DNA of 64,000 nt from Rutpela maculata (GCA_936432065.2 OW386293.2:64869965-64933964); one strand, 5' to 3'. Positions 10,502 to 22,851 are shown, counted from the stretch's first letter. Notes: generated from the letters alone by a model not told the origin. Numbers and translations: made by a program.

Positions 10502-11119
10502 GGATATTAAAATCTTTATTATTTCTGAGGCCCCTTCGTTTTTTGGGCCTTTCTTGTGTAGTTTAAACGATAAACTGCCGTTGGTTTTAATTTTTTTGTC
10601 ATTCCTGATGTCTTTTTATTACCTTTTAAATCGACCTTAGAGAGGTTATAGTGCCACTCTACGCTTCATAAATATCAAATTCTATTTTATCTTCAATAAG
10701 TCTGATGGTGTGTTTGCTTAAATCAGTTTAGAAAAAATAGATGCAGTAATAAAATTATTTGGATTCCTTCGTGGACATTCTTATAGCTTCCCAGTTCTAA
10801 TATGGACTTATGAGAGTTTTAAAAACCAGTTTTAAGGTAGCCTTCTAGGTGTTTTCTAGAAATGAAGGAAGCTAATAAAAAAAGTTTTCAACAGTTTTAA
10901 AATAGGTTTTAAGAAAAGTTTTAAAACGGCCCGAATAAGGTTTTCAAGAGAGGCACTATGCTCACTAAGGAGTTTTATGATGGAATTTAAAAAGGCCTTA
11001 ACAACCTTCATAAGAGTTGGCCCTTTTAGCCTGCAAGTGGCTTTATGATGGTATTAAGGATATTGTTATAGCAAAATAGATTTTTCAAAGCATTTTATAA
11101 ATAGTTTTATAGCACCCTT
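10502..11119. other. AT-rich intergenic sequence, no gene seen
   Basis: No supported coding frame. It contains AAGGCCTTAA-like words also seen at 2,400-2,700, so it is probably the continuation of the repeat domain that the gypsy element split. Confidence 0.4.
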
Positions 11120-11700
11120 GTATATATTTAAGAAACCAAAATTGTTCCTTGGGAAGCTTTGTAAACAAACCTTCAAAGTAGAATCAATCCCCAAAGTAAT
11201 GAGAAATTCGTTTTTTCCTAATCCGCATCGGATAGAAATTCGCAAATTACCTAGAAAATGTGCAGTAATATTCACTATCTCCTGATTAGAACCTCAACCT
11301 TTGTACTCAATTCTTTAAGGCTATAATCGCCCTTCAAATGAATTAAAATATTGTAATCTTAAAAGCGTATCAGCTATGCATAAAATAATTGTTGGAAAGA
11401 ACTCACGGGTAATAACTTAAATTATTCTGAAAAAAGGTAAGCTTTCCAAACAAACTTTGATGGTTAAATCAACCCCCGAAGTAATGAATAATTCTGTATT
11501 CCTAATATGCATCGGGTAGAAATTCGCAGATTACCTGTAAAATTTACAGTGGTATTCATTATATTTTGGTTAAAACCACAACCTTTGCATTTAAGTCTCT
11601 AGGGCAAAACCCACCCTTAAAGTGAACTAAAATATTGTAACCTGAAAAGCGTAGCAGTTGTGCTCAAAATAATTGTTATAAAAAACTGACGCATGGGTAA
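11120..11700 (+). repeat. Two copies of the ~285-bp satellite-like repeat
   Basis: Landmarks AACAAAC-CTT, AATCAACCCC, AAATTCGCAGATTACCTG and a CAACCTTTG block recur with a ~285-bp spacing (for example near 11,160 and 11,447). More diverged than the copies at 1,656-2,335. Confidence 0.7.
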
Positions 11701-12668
11701 TCTGCTCAACAAATAAACATTTCAAGTTAAAAAAAGACTGCTTAATATTCATTTGTTAAAAAATGGTTCAAATAAAAGTTCTTCTAGCATTACAATTTTT
11801 ATGTACCACATTTCGATATAGTATCATACGAAATGGTGCTAAAGTTCTAATAACAAAATGCATAGACTTGATATTTTGAAATTCCTAGGCATTTTAATTT
11901 TTTCTAATTTCATTTTTAAAACCCTACAAAATTTTTGAAAAATTGTAAAGTAATTTAAAGAAACGTAAGTATTTAAACGTAAAAGTATATACTTAATTGG
12001 TAGCAAAATTCCAATCTCTTTTACAACAAACTTCACAATCTTTTTAAAGTTGTAATGCAGTGTATGCGTGTCGAAAAAGGTATTTTTACTACTGTTCATA
12101 TTTATTATATTAATAAACTGAAAAAAACATTGAAAATATCATTGACAAAAGATCAATATTCATAAAAGGAAACACCGGTTGGGTCTTTGAGATAATGAAT
12201 AGCCATAAAATTTTGAAAAAAAATGGACTGGGGATTATCAAAATTATTTCTTATGCATCAAAGTTAGTGAAGATTAAATGCTTATAACATATCTTGAACA
12301 ATTTTTACTCGTTTCGTGTGTATCCACACACAACTTTTTGAGTACATTTTAGGCAAGAATTTTTGCACATTAAAAACATTTTTATCTTTTATTATGGTTA
12401 AATAAATTATTGGTAATTTAAGATATAGAAAAACCATTTTTCTTTTGCAACAATTACAACACTCCAGGTTTCTTTTCAAAGTTTACACTTTTCAAGATAA
12501 TCCAAGATATCTTTACTCAAATGTTTCCAATAATTATTTTAGGAACGTCTGATGCGCTTCTAGAGTTATAATATTCTAATTCATCTGAAGGGCGGCCATT
12601 ACCCTGCTTGGTTTAATGGATCAACTAACGAGATGATAACGAATGTCACCATATATTTTACAGATTAC
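11701..12668. other. AT-rich sequence, nothing recognised
   Basis: Only short, low-complexity frames. I see no gene, RNA or repeat boundary that I can defend. Confidence 0.4.
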
Positions 12669-14866
12669 ACACCCAAGGAGAAAAATGTGCCTGGACCACG
12701 GCACAATATATTGTGTGTCTGCACTGTGTCGACACAAAGCTCAAAATTTGAATCAGGATGGACACTGTGTCCAAATGGTAATATTTGATGGGTCATATGT
12801 CGACACATTAATGAAATATTGTGTCAAAATAGGCACTGCGTGGTTTTTTGTGCCCAAAATGTTTCTATGTTGAGCCTATTTGGAAACATTAGACACAATT
12901 TTGATACATCGTGTCGACACCCCTTGGTCAAAATGTATTTAAAATGTGTCTAAAAATCGTGTACCATGTTGCTGAAATTTGGCCAAGAGGACACTTATAT
13001 CTCCAAATGTTTATATTTTAGGCACACATGTTTCTTTTCATGCCTTAAATGTGTCTACACTAACACATGTTTCCATAAAGTAGAATTTAAGACACGTTTT
13101 TCCCGTTTTATGCATAAATTGTGAGTGCACACTACCACCGGTTAGCTATATCTCCACATGTTTTTATTTTAGGCACACATGTTTCTTTTCATGCCTTAAA
13201 TGCGTCTATACCAACACATGTTTCCATAAAGTAGAATTTAAGAGACATTTTTTCCGTTTTATGCATAAATTATGAGTGCACATAACTCTAGTTACATAAA
13301 GTATATTTTTTTTAATGCCAAAAGTAGTTAACAAGCAATCGAAAATTTATAATGCAACATACTATAGAAATGTAAAAAAATGTGTGCAAGAAAATCAAGC
13401 GAAGTTGTTAACTTATATGAAAGAGGTGAAGCAAAGGCCATTTCTGTCTTTATTATCATTAAAAGTACCATGAAATAACAAGAAATCTGCTATTTACTCT
13501 GACCTAGGTGGCCAGTTGGAGTCCAAATTAGGCAATCCAAACCACGTGACATCTAAATGGCGCGTGTGGGCCTCGAGGGCAGACATTCATTTTCATTCGT
13601 TAAACGTTTGTATTTTGCTGTTGGTTTGGCTACGTTTCCGGAATTTAGTAAAAATAAACCCGTGTTTGCCAATTGTTTGCCCACACACCAAATTTTGACA
13701 GGTCGTTGGATTCCCTAATTGGGTCTAAAATGTAACCTGTTTCGTATAGGTAATATTTTGGGAACAATTTGTACCAGTAATGAACACAAGACTTTAAAGT
13801 GTGTCAAATATATGAGTATGTATCAACATACGCACATTTTAGTACACATTTAATGAAATAGTCGAAATTTGAGTCTGATTATTGTTAGTATGTAGCTGTG
13901 TGTCCACACAGGCAAATTTTGGGTAAAATTTATTCCAAATGAGAATTTGTAGTTCCATTTAGACACATTATACAAATCCACCATATTTTCTTCAGGTAAA
14001 TGGGCATCCTTGTTGGAAAACAGAACTTAAAGAAAAATAGTTATTTTAAAAATTAACGATTTATATATTTTTACACAAAAATGTTATAAAAATACACTTA
14101 ACTTAGTGTCTTGTAACATACAAAATACATTAGAAATAATTTTATCTGCAAAAATTACAATTATCTTATTTATTAATTACCATCATTAATTAAATGCAAA
14201 ATAAATTTTACAATTTTTTAAGGGCTTCTATTTTTTATGAGTATCTGATCACACTTCACAGAGAAAATGGGGTTGTTTTAGTTTTTTGGGTCATATACAC
14301 TTTACCTATTTATTCACACGTGAAAACTTATTCCTTGTCTAAAGTAATTTTTGTAAGACTGTGTCCATTGTTTGTCCAAATTTTTAGAGAATAATACATT
14401 GTGTCGGCTTTAAGTCTATTTTTAAAATATTCGGACACCAAAATGTGGTTCTCGGCACAATTTAGATTTATTTGTGTCAATTTTGTAATTACACATAATA
14501 AGGCGCATTACAATAACATATTAGAAACAATAAGAAACATGTCAGTCACATATTGGCTTCATTACAGTAACATTTCGTAAAACATGCGACACATTTTAGA
14601 TACACATATACACATAGTGGTCTCATCAGAGTAAAGTTTTGGAAACCAGTTACAGGCTTAAGTCACATACAAGCCATATTTTGGAAACAGTTATGGGCAC
14701 TTTGGAATCAAGTTAGAACACATTTTCATCACCACTTTGGGCATATATCCTACACAGTATGGACTCTATTTCGAAACTGTGCTTATAAAATATGTCATGT
14801 CCAAAAACATGTTTCGACAAAGTGTCGACACATTGCCTAAAATGTGCCTTTCAATGCTCCTTGGGC
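12669..14866. mobile_element. Candidate ~2.2-kb non-autonomous DNA element with inverted ends
   Basis: The left end has CCCAAGGAG followed shortly by AAATGTGCC. The right end has the inverted counterpart GGCACATTTT/CTCCTTGGG (near 14,840-14,866). The interior has no long frame and is full of GTGTCGACAC-like and TGTGTC words. Flanks are ACAC-rich, so the target duplication is ambiguous. The superfamily is not assigned. Confidence 0.45.
13020..13285 (+). repeat. Internal direct repeat, period ~148 bp
   Basis: Two ~120-bp blocks beginning CACACATGTTTCTTTTCATG (about 13,023 and 13,171) and ending GAGTGCAC are nearly identical and separated by ~30 bp. They lie inside the candidate inverted-end element. 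Confidence 0.85.
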
Positions 14867-14978
14867 AGTCACACACAAAAAAAAAGTGGTCTGGCCTGCG
14901 GATCAGACCAGTGTATCCTTATTTATTTGGACCCTCTGAAACCGAATCCGAAGTCAGAATTGTCAGATTGCTTCTTTT
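14867..14978 (+). repeat. Single unit of a ~150-bp repeat family
   Basis: The order CACACAAAAAAAAAGTGGTCTG, GGATCAGACCAG, TATTTGGACC, GAAACCGAATCCGAAGTCAG and ATTGTCAGATTG matches units of the arrays at 19,290-20,000 and 26,009-26,720, and loosely those at 35,127-35,575. Non-coding. Confidence 0.8.
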
Positions 14979-15250
14979 TAACCTCCCCACAATAAAATTG
15001 TGGGAGGTTACTACAATTAGTCCAAAATCGAAAATTGAGATAACATCAGATCTTTACGTTTTGAGGTCCCAGGAACCCAAAAAAGTTGTTTTTGAAAAAT
15101 GTCTGTGTGTGTGTGTATGTATGTTAGCACGATAGCGGCGAAGCTACTAAACGGATTTGGATGAAACTTTGCATGAGGGTTTCTTTAGTGCTCCAGAAGA
15201 TCTGAAAAGGTTTTGGTTGAGATCGGATTACGTTTAGTGCCGTTTTGGCA
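14979..15250 (+). mobile_element. Hairpin-capped repeat of unknown class
   Basis: Starts with a stem-loop TAACCTCC(C)CAC / GTGGGAGGTTA (14,979-15,010), then a TG-rich stretch and a GCGGCGAAGCTACTAAACGG block of the type common in arthropod dispersed repeats. Compare the hairpin cap at 8,698-8,718. No coding capacity. The right edge is not defined. Confidence 0.4.
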
Positions 15251-15429
15251 CAACAAGTTGTTTATTTTATGATTACTTACAATTTGTAATTGAACCATTG
15301 AAAAGCAGTAAAAATTCCGATTTCAACGATATATCACACTTGCACTTTTTCGATTTGGTTTCCGTGAAAAAAATTAAAAAACAAAAATTTTACTTGTTTT
15401 GTCCTCAAAGCAGTGCAATGTACAGGGTG

Positions 15430-16080
15430 ATATTCTAATAATGACAGAGGTGTTCAGTGATTTCGGCTGATAACTCGGGAACGGTTGAAGATATCGAACT
15501 GAAATTTGAAACATAGGTATAAATATTGTAGACGGACGGATTACGAGTGAATTAATAATACACCTACGTCACATGACGTCACAAAAATGAAAAATAATTA
15601 CAACAGACGAACTGGTACAGATATCGACTTAACGGTTGGAATTATTGAATTGAAATTTGAAACATAGGTGGAAATATTGTAAATGGACGGAATAAAAGTG
15701 AATTAATAATACACCTACATCTACATGACGTCACAAATAAGATAAATTCTTACAACAGGCGAACTGGTACAGATATTGACTTAACAATTGGAAACATCCA
15801 ATTAAAATTTGAAATGTGAGTGGAAATATTGTGGACGGACGGAATACAAGTGAATTAATAATACACCTACGTCCACATGACGTCACAAATAAGAAAAATT
15901 CTTAGAACCTGGTGCAGATATCGACTTAACTATTGGAAACATCCAATTAAAGTTTGAAACGTAGGTGGAAATATTGTAGATGGATGGAATACGAGCGAAT
16001 TAAAAATACACCTACGTTTTGATGACGTCGTAAAAACATAAAATTCTTATAACAGGCGAACTGATGATGATATCAAAAAA
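15430..16080 (+). repeat. Tandem repeat, period ~150 bp
   Basis: About four units marked by GAACTGGTACAGATAT-like sequence (near 15,608, 15,761, 15,907, 16,057), an AATTAAAATTTGAAA block, GGACGGA, GAATTAATAATACACCTACG and GACGTCAC. Non-coding. Each unit contains a TGACGTCA-like word. Confidence 0.85.
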
Positions 16081-16132
16081 TATTTCCACAAGACGAGTCA
16101 CGAAATTTTTTTTTTAATTTCCAAGAAATATC

Positions 16133-17566
16133 AAATTTTCGGAGAAATGTCACTTTTCAGAAAAATGTCAGATTTTTAAAAAATGTCAAATTTTCAGGAA
16201 AACGTCAAATTTTTGGAGAAATGTCACTTTTCAGAAAAAGGTCAAATTTTCGAAAAAAATGTTAAATTTTCAGGGAAATTACACTTTTCAGAAATGTCAA
16301 ATTTTCAGAAAAATGTCACTTTTCAGAAAAATGACAAATTTTCGAAAAAACGTCAAATATTCGAAGAAATGTCACCTTTCAGAAAAATGCCAAATATTTG
16401 AAAATTGTCAAATTTTCGGAGTAATGTCACTTCAGAAAAATGTCAAATTTTCGAAAAAATGTCAAATTTTCAGAGAAATGTCACTTTTCAGAAAAATGTC
16501 AAAATTTCAGAAAAATGTCAAAAATTCAGGAAAATGTCAAATTTTCGGAAAAATGTCACTTTTCAGAAAAATGTCAAAATTTCAGAAAAATGTCAAAAAT
16601 TCAGGAAAATGTCAAATTTTCGGAAAAATGTCACTTCGGAAAAATGTCAAATTTTCGAAAAAACGTCAAATATTCGAAGAAATGTCACCTTTCAGAAAAA
16701 TGCCAAATGTTTGAAAATTGTCAAATTTTCGGAGTAATGTCACTTCAGAAAAATGTCAAATTTTCGAAAAAATGTCAAATTTTCCAAAAAATGTCAAATT
16801 TTCAGAGAAATGTCACTTTTCAGAAAAATGTCAAAATTTCAGAAAAATGTCAAATTTTCGGAAAAATGTCACTTTTCAGAAAAATGTCAAAAATTCAGGA
16901 AAAGTCAAATTTTCGGAAAAATGTCACTTTTCAGAAAAATGTCAAATTTTCGAAAAAACGTCAAATTTTCGAAGAAATGTCACCTTTCAGAACAATGTCA
17001 AATGTTTGAAAATTGTCAAATTTTCGGACTAATGTCACCAGAAAAATGTCAAATTTTCGAAAAAATGTCAAATTTTCAGAAAAATGTCAAAAATTCAGGA
17101 AAATGTCAAATTTTCGGAAAAATGTCAAATTTTCGAAAAAATGTCAAATTTTCGAAAAAATGTCAAATTTTCGAAAAAATGTCAAATTTTCAGAGAAATG
17201 TCACTTTTCAGAAAAATGTCAAAATTTCAGAAAAATGTCAAAAATTCAGGAAAATGTCAAATTTTCGGAAAAATGTCACTTTTCGGAAAAATGTCAAATT
17301 TTCGAAAAAACGTCAAATTTTCGAAGAAATGTCACCTTTCAGAAAAATGCCAAATGTTTGAAAATTGCCAAATTTTCGGAGTAATGTCACTTCAGAAAAA
17401 TGTCAAATTTTCGAAAAAACGTCAAATGTCACCTTTCAGAAAAATGTCAAATGTTTGAAAATTGTCAAATTTTTGGAGAAATGTCACTTCAAAAAGATGT
17501 CAAATTTTCGGAAAAATGTCACTTTTCAGAAAAATGTCAAATTTTCAGAAAAATGTCAAATTTTAT
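16133..17566 (+). repeat. 18-19-bp minisatellite array (first copy)
   Basis: About 75-80 tandem variants of the unit ATGTCAAATTTTCGGAAAA, alternating with ATGTCACTTTTCAGAAAA. The unit lacks stop codons in forward frames, so overlapping frames of 70-200 codons open in all three (peptides such as MSNFRKNVKFSEKC). These are not genes: the same DNA is read three ways and no start context or other domain is present. Confidence 0.97.
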
Positions 17567-18639
17567 TAAAGAAAAATTCCAAAAAATACTACGGGTCCAT
17601 TTGTGGTATAAGTTCTCTGCTAGTGTGTTAAAGCGTGCAGACTGTATACTGAGTATTTTTGACGTGTCAAGTGCATCGAGAGATTACAAGTTTTTTCGAC
17701 GTTTATAAAGCCCACGGATGGTGTGAGAGGCCATCCTGAACCGCTTACAAGCCCTACAAGTGTAAGCAACCCCACCGGAACGCTTTCGGTGAGTTTTTTC
17801 CAATAAAACTTTAAAAATGACAGTGACATTATATTTTAAAAACTATTTCCGCTACTTTCGGCATTCCGCCGGAAATTCTTCCGGCAACATAACCTAAAAA
17901 TAGTACTACATAACCTAAAAAAAATTTAAGACATTGGTACCAACCTAAACATTTTTCAAAAACCAAATTCCCCAGAGAAACATTGGAACCAAAAATTTGG
18001 CAGCTATCACTTCCCCGACCGATTTAGTGAAAAATTGGTCGAGGCCAAAAGATAAAACAAAATATGCCAACTCAAACTTAAACGATCCACCATGAACACT
18101 ACCCTGGCTACATCTGGCAGGGAAGCTGTCCACCAACAGTTATATGTTTTTTTCCAAAGATGGCCATCCCTGCCATCCATCCCATTACCAACGAACAGGT
18201 TTTTTCGTTTAGTTGTTTCCCGTATCAATAATCCAAATTATTAAGTGCTCTTGCCTACGAACGTTTTTATAGAATTGTGTTTATTTTTAATTAATTTTAG
18301 GTCCATGTGGACACATTATAATTTTAACCTAGTATTTAAGCCTGCCTACAGAATTTTTCTCCAAGCCAAACCGGACCTACCCCGTCCAGCCTCACACTCG
18401 CCACGGCGGTGTTCATCGTGGTTGTCTGGCTGGCCCCGGACTAGGATCCGATGAAGCATATATTTGTATTAAAAACATTGAATAAAATATTCATGTTGTG
18501 CAGACTATAAATTTAACACTCAAGTTCTTAGGTCCAAATCCCACCGAACGCAAGACTTTTTTTCTGATTTAATACGAAAAAAATATTTCAATTTAATAAA
18601 TATAATTAAATGAGATCGTTCATATTGTTTAGTGTTCTT
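17567..18639. other. Non-coding part of the duplicated unit
   Basis: No gene supported. It holds ATAACCTAAAAATAGTACTACATAACC at about 17,887 and short CG-richer pieces near 18,360-18,450. Short frames on both strands show no domain and are identical in the other unit only because the DNA is duplicated. Confidence 0.4.
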
Positions 18640-19270
18640 TTCGGCTTCAAAGATTCACCGGGTGGGGAGGTTCCAGCCGCTTCCAGTAGCTGCCGATTTT
18701 TTCAATTTAGATGCTTTTTCTTCAGAAAATGTTGTCCCTAAGAAAATTAAGAAGTTATTAAATATGAGTGATGTTCACGATTGTATAACTTATCCTTTTT
18801 ATATATAACCCCTTTCTAGAGGTTTGTATTTACACTTACTAGAAAAAATTTTGTCTGAAGAATGTGACGTCAAATTACCAAATAAGAATTGGGGTATTCA
18901 TAAAAGTATTGAAAGTAGAAGCTTAATGTTTACATAAGGCAGAACAGCATGATAAATTAATTACAACATGTTTTAAGACGGTAAGTTCTTTTTAGATAGT
19001 ATTTGTTTTCAAATGATAATTTAGTTTTTAAAGTAATTATTTATGTAATTTCTATTTTCAGGTTGGGTTTGGTCTTAGGTTTGGTCCTACAATAGAGGTT
19101 ATTTTTTGCATAAGGATATTAAGTTAACATCAATCAGTAAACCGATCGCTGTAGAAGAACTGCAGCATATTTTTCTAAAAACTGACTCTACAGCGCTTGC
19201 TTCGGTGGACAAAGTACAAATTATTATCAAAGTGTTCATTCTAATGTGCAATTAATGTCAACTCATGTTG
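18640..19270 (+). pseudogene. Gene-like fragment with a possible splice pair (first copy)
   Basis: Forward translation gives a protein-like stretch (FFNLDAFSSENVVPKKIKK, then LLEKILSEECDVKLPNKNW) interrupted by stops. A GGTAAGTTC donor at about 18,980 and a TTTTCAGGTTG acceptor at about 19,059 would bound a ~80-bp intron, followed by more partly open sequence. I do not recognise the family. It is most likely a broken exon pair of a host gene or DNA transposase, carried in the duplicated unit. Low confidence that it was ever a gene here. Confidence 0.25.
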
Positions 19271-19289
19271 AGGCATAGAAAATGCTCAG

Positions 19290-20000
19290 TAATTTTGGAG
19301 AAAGAAAATTGTCAGATTCTCTCATTTTTCACCTCTAATTCCAAAAAAACACCCCCAAAACAAAACAAAAAGTGGTCTGACCTGTGGATTAGATCATCTT
19401 TATGTACTTGGACCCGCTGAAACCGAATCCGATGTCAGAATTGTTAAATTCGCTCGTTTTTCACCCCCATATACCAAAAACACCCCGAAAACAAAAAAAA
19501 GCGGACCGGACCAGCGTATCCTTACCAAATACATACAGATATACTGCTTCTGGTATGGTCTTCCGGACAGACCATTTTTGGGGTGGGTGTTTTTTGGAGG
19601 TTAGGTGTGAAAAATTAACCAATCTGACAATTCTGACTTCAAATTAAGTTTCAGCGGGTCCAAATACATAAGGATACACTGATCTGGTCCGCAGGCCAGA
19701 CAACTTTGTTTTTGGGAGGGGGGGGGGGTGATTTTTGGGTTTAGGGGTGAAAAACGAGCGAATCTGACAATTCTGACTTCGGATTCGATTTCAGAGAGTC
19801 AAAATATATAAGGATACACTGGTATGGTCCGCATGTCAGACCACTTTATTGGGAGGGTGTTTTTTGGGGTTGGGGGTGAAAAAAGAAGCAATCTGACAAT
19901 TCTGACTACCTATTCGGTTTCAGCGGGTCCAAATACATAAGGATGCACTGGTCTGGTTCGCAGACCAGAGCACTTTTTTTTGTGTGGCTGTGTTATTGTT
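19290..20000. repeat. Array of ~150-bp repeats in opposite orientations (first copy)
   Basis: At least four units. Those left of about 19,530 run forward (GTGGTCTGACC ... GACCCGCTGAAACCGAATCC); those to the right are inverted (CAATTCTGACTTC ... GTTTCAGCGGGTCC). The array is closed by TTTTTTTTGTGTGGCTGTGT at its right end, the mirror of the CACACAAAAAAA edge of the single unit at 14,867. It includes a G run near 19,720 whose length differs between the two copies. Confidence 0.85.
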
Positions 20001-20560
20001 GTAGAACCTTCCAGAATTGACCTGAGTCAAAGTCAAAATAAAGATTCGACTTAGGTAGAAAATTCAATGAAAGGAATTTTCAACCATAACCAATAAGTCT
20101 GAAGGGCTCCAGACCCACAAACTAGTTCAAAAAGACAGTTATGGGTTCGATAAAACATTAAAAATACATTAAAAATAAACTTTAAAAATTCGCAGAAACA
20201 GAATTTTTTACTTAAGAAAATATTATTTTTCTAACTTTTTATTCCTCCGCCGAAGACAGTCAATGTCTCATCCCCATGGTCAACATGAGGATGCAGCACT
20301 AAATATATCATTCAAAAGAATAGATGTAAAATTTTAACTATGTGAAGTACCAAAATAGTCCAGTCAATGACAGAGTTGTAGAGAACATTTTGGAGGGGAG
20401 AATTTTTCTCTTCAGGAATGTGTTGGGGGTAGTCAGGAGGTAAACATACTAAAAGTCCCCGCCCCTAGCCCCGCCGTTTCAGGGGGGGAAAGGTTCCTTT
20501 TTTCGATTCTTCGCTTACAACTCGGAAACGATGCGTCGTACGAAAAAAGGTAACCTACGC
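20001..20560. other. Non-coding sequence next to the I-type element
   Basis: No frame supported. It includes a G-rich block (about 20,460-20,490) and a sequence of the form TTTTTCGATTCTTCGCTTACAACTCGGAAACG seen in other dispersed repeats. The 3' end of the I-type element lies near 20,560-20,600. Confidence 0.35.
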
Positions 20561-20579
20561 AAAATTTGTGTGTTGTGTG

Positions 20580-22851
20580 TTTTTGGATTAAATGGCTTTG
20601 GCTTAACCAATTAGCCAGTCTATTTTAGAGGAAAGCCCATAATGGTAATTAAATTTTGCAGGATACAGTTAACAATTAATTACATATTTTATATTTTGCC
20701 AAAGGGCATTACATTTTACTTAACACTTAAGTTATATTAAATTATACTAAACTAAACTATATTACTTATATTTTTTGTATTTTAACATTGTCCGTTTTTC
20801 TTTATTATTTTTTTTTTTTAATTAATTTTTCATTTTTAATTTTATTTTATTTTTTTTTTACCACAAATTTTTTTTAAATTAAATTATTGTTTATTCACTT
20901 TTTTTTTGTCATACATAATATTTAAGTATGTTTTTTTTCCTTATAATTATTTTTTTTTTTATTATTTTTTTTTATTTTTATTTTTTTTTTTTAACTATTT
21001 TTTCCCCTTTTTTACCTTATGTTTATAACAATATATAAATCTTCCCGCGGTCACGAGAGACATCAATTATTTATACATCTAACCTAAAGTTTAACTTAAT
21101 AGATTATACAACTAACCTAAAGTTTACAACTACCTCATTTAATGACCCTAATGTCGCTGATATTAAATCAGAAAAACATTATCATAATGAGATATTTGCA
21201 TTCTTTACAAAATTATATATTGCTTCATATATATTTGTATCCCCTTTGTGTAACAATAAAATCAAATTTGTAGGTAACATAATGCCATGTTTTGGTAGTT
21301 CTTCATAGAGAGAGTCGGTTTGCTGTATATACTGGGGACATTCGAGTATTATATGCTGGAGATCACCAGTTTCTCCACAAAGACATTCTGGGGTGTCGGC
21401 TAGGCCTATTTTGTGTTTGTGTTGTGGGTAAAGTCCATGGTTTGTTCTTATTCGGCATAGAGTCTGAATAAAGTAACGATTTCTATGTTTGTGATACCAT
21501 GGTGTTTTAGGTAGGAGTGGTTGAATTGATTTGTATCTAATTCCTGTTGTTGCCTCTTCATATTTATGTTGCCAAGTATCTTGTAGCTCTTCTCTAAATA
21601 AGCAAGTAAAATCCGAAGGTGGTAGTATATTTCTATCTATGGAGTCTCCATTTTGAATTGCCATTTTAGCTAGACCGTCAACAATTTCATTATTACGAAT
21701 GCCTGAATGGCCTTTTATCCAGGTCACTATAACAGATTTATTGTTTTCTTTTAGTTGTTGGTGGGTGATCAAAATATCGACGACAGAATTGTGTAGATTC
21801 GCTGATGTTTTGATATTCCTTAATTTGTCGACTGAACTTTTGCTATCCGTAAATATAACAAAATGTGGGCTTGGATGCTGGATGGCATATTCCATGGCTT
21901 TTTTTAATAGCTATCAATTCGGCAGTGTAGATAGATGTAACCTTTGGCAACTTGTACATTCTGTTTATATTTTCATTAGAATGAAAAAATGCACATCCTG
22001 TTCCATCGTTTGTTTTGGACCCATCCGTAAAAATATATTCACGATTTTTCCACTTAGCTTTTAATTCATTTTCGAAAAATCTATTATTGTGTTCTCCTGG
22101 GTTGCTGTTTGTTCCTAAATAATGAATAGCTACATCTTGTTGGTATATCTCATAGTCCACTGCAAAACAAGGGAGATTGCCATATTGGTAAAGTAATTCT
22201 GAAAATTGTGCTACTTTAGTGTAACTTTCGACCATTAGAGGTAGTCGTTTGTTATGCCAATACGGAGCTGTTAGACCTAATACCGTGAGTCTATGAAGGT
22301 TGTCTACGCAGTTGCTATTTCTGGAGTACAGTTTTGTTACAAATTTGTCACTTAAGAACTGTCTTCTTATTTCCATAGGAGCTTCACCTGTCTCTGATTC
22401 CAAAGTGTTTATTGGGGTACTTCCTAATAATCCCAAGCATATTCGTAGACATTTATTTTTAATTACATCGACTTTTTGTAGATTTGTCGCCGAGGAATTT
22501 CCATACAGTATGCTGCCGTAATCCAGGATCGATCGAACTAATGTCCTATAAAAAATTATGGCGATATTTGGATCTGCCCCCCATTTATTTTTGCAGAAAA
22601 CTCTCAATATGTTTATGGCGTTTTCGCATCTTCTTGTTAAGTAATTTATATGCTCCTTCCATGACATTCTTTTATCCAAAATGATGCCTAGATATTTTAC
22701 GGTGCTTTTACATGGAATCTCGTATCGACCTACATTGATTGTGTTTGGTTGTTGATATCTATGACGACTAAATATGCAGACTGCTGATTTTTCCTCGGAT
22801 ATCGTGAAGCCGACGTCTTCTGACCATTTCGAAATACTTTGCATCGCTACT
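20580..22851 (-). mobile_element. Truncated I-superfamily non-LTR element (3' part, first copy)
   Basis: Identical in content to the 3' part of the complete element at about 27,300-33,300. From its duplication-cut edge (22,851) it carries the RT C-terminal half and RNase H, followed by a long A-rich 3' UTR (about 20,700-21,180). It is truncated by the tandem-duplication breakpoint, not by ordinary 5' truncation during reverse transcription. Confidence 0.9.
21182..22844 (-). pseudogene. RT C-terminal half plus RNase H of the I-type element (first copy)
   Basis: Two overlapping minus frames (22,844-21,843 and 21,895-21,182). The first holds the RT thumb (KYLGIILDKRMSWKEH, LDYGSILYG) and the start of RNase H (YIFTDGSKTNDGTG). 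The second holds its rest (FTDSKSSVDKL, WIKGHSGIRNNEIVDGLAK) and a C-terminal CCHC-like end (CLCGETGDLQHIILEC). A frameshift in a run of A (near 21,900) separates them. The same shift is in the second copy. The catalytic RT part is missing because the duplication junction cuts it off. Confidence 0.93.

Larger units (their letters stand above)
16133..22851. repeat. Large tandem duplication, unit 1 (6,719 bp)
   Basis: It matches 22,852-29,573 along its whole length; I noticed about eight substitutions and a few homopolymer length changes. Unit 1 has its native left flank (before 16,133) and ends abruptly in the middle of the I-type reverse transcriptase at 22,851. The minisatellite of unit 2 follows directly. 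I see no homology at the junction. Confidence 0.95.

Noticed and set aside
16133..17566. CRISPR-like array
   Set aside because: Repeats are contiguous without unique spacers and the genome is eukaryotic; it is a minisatellite.
16183..17708. Several overlapping forward frames of 70-202 codons
   Set aside because: They are readings of one 18-19-bp minisatellite in three frames; no domain, no start context, and the same again at 22,902-24,427.
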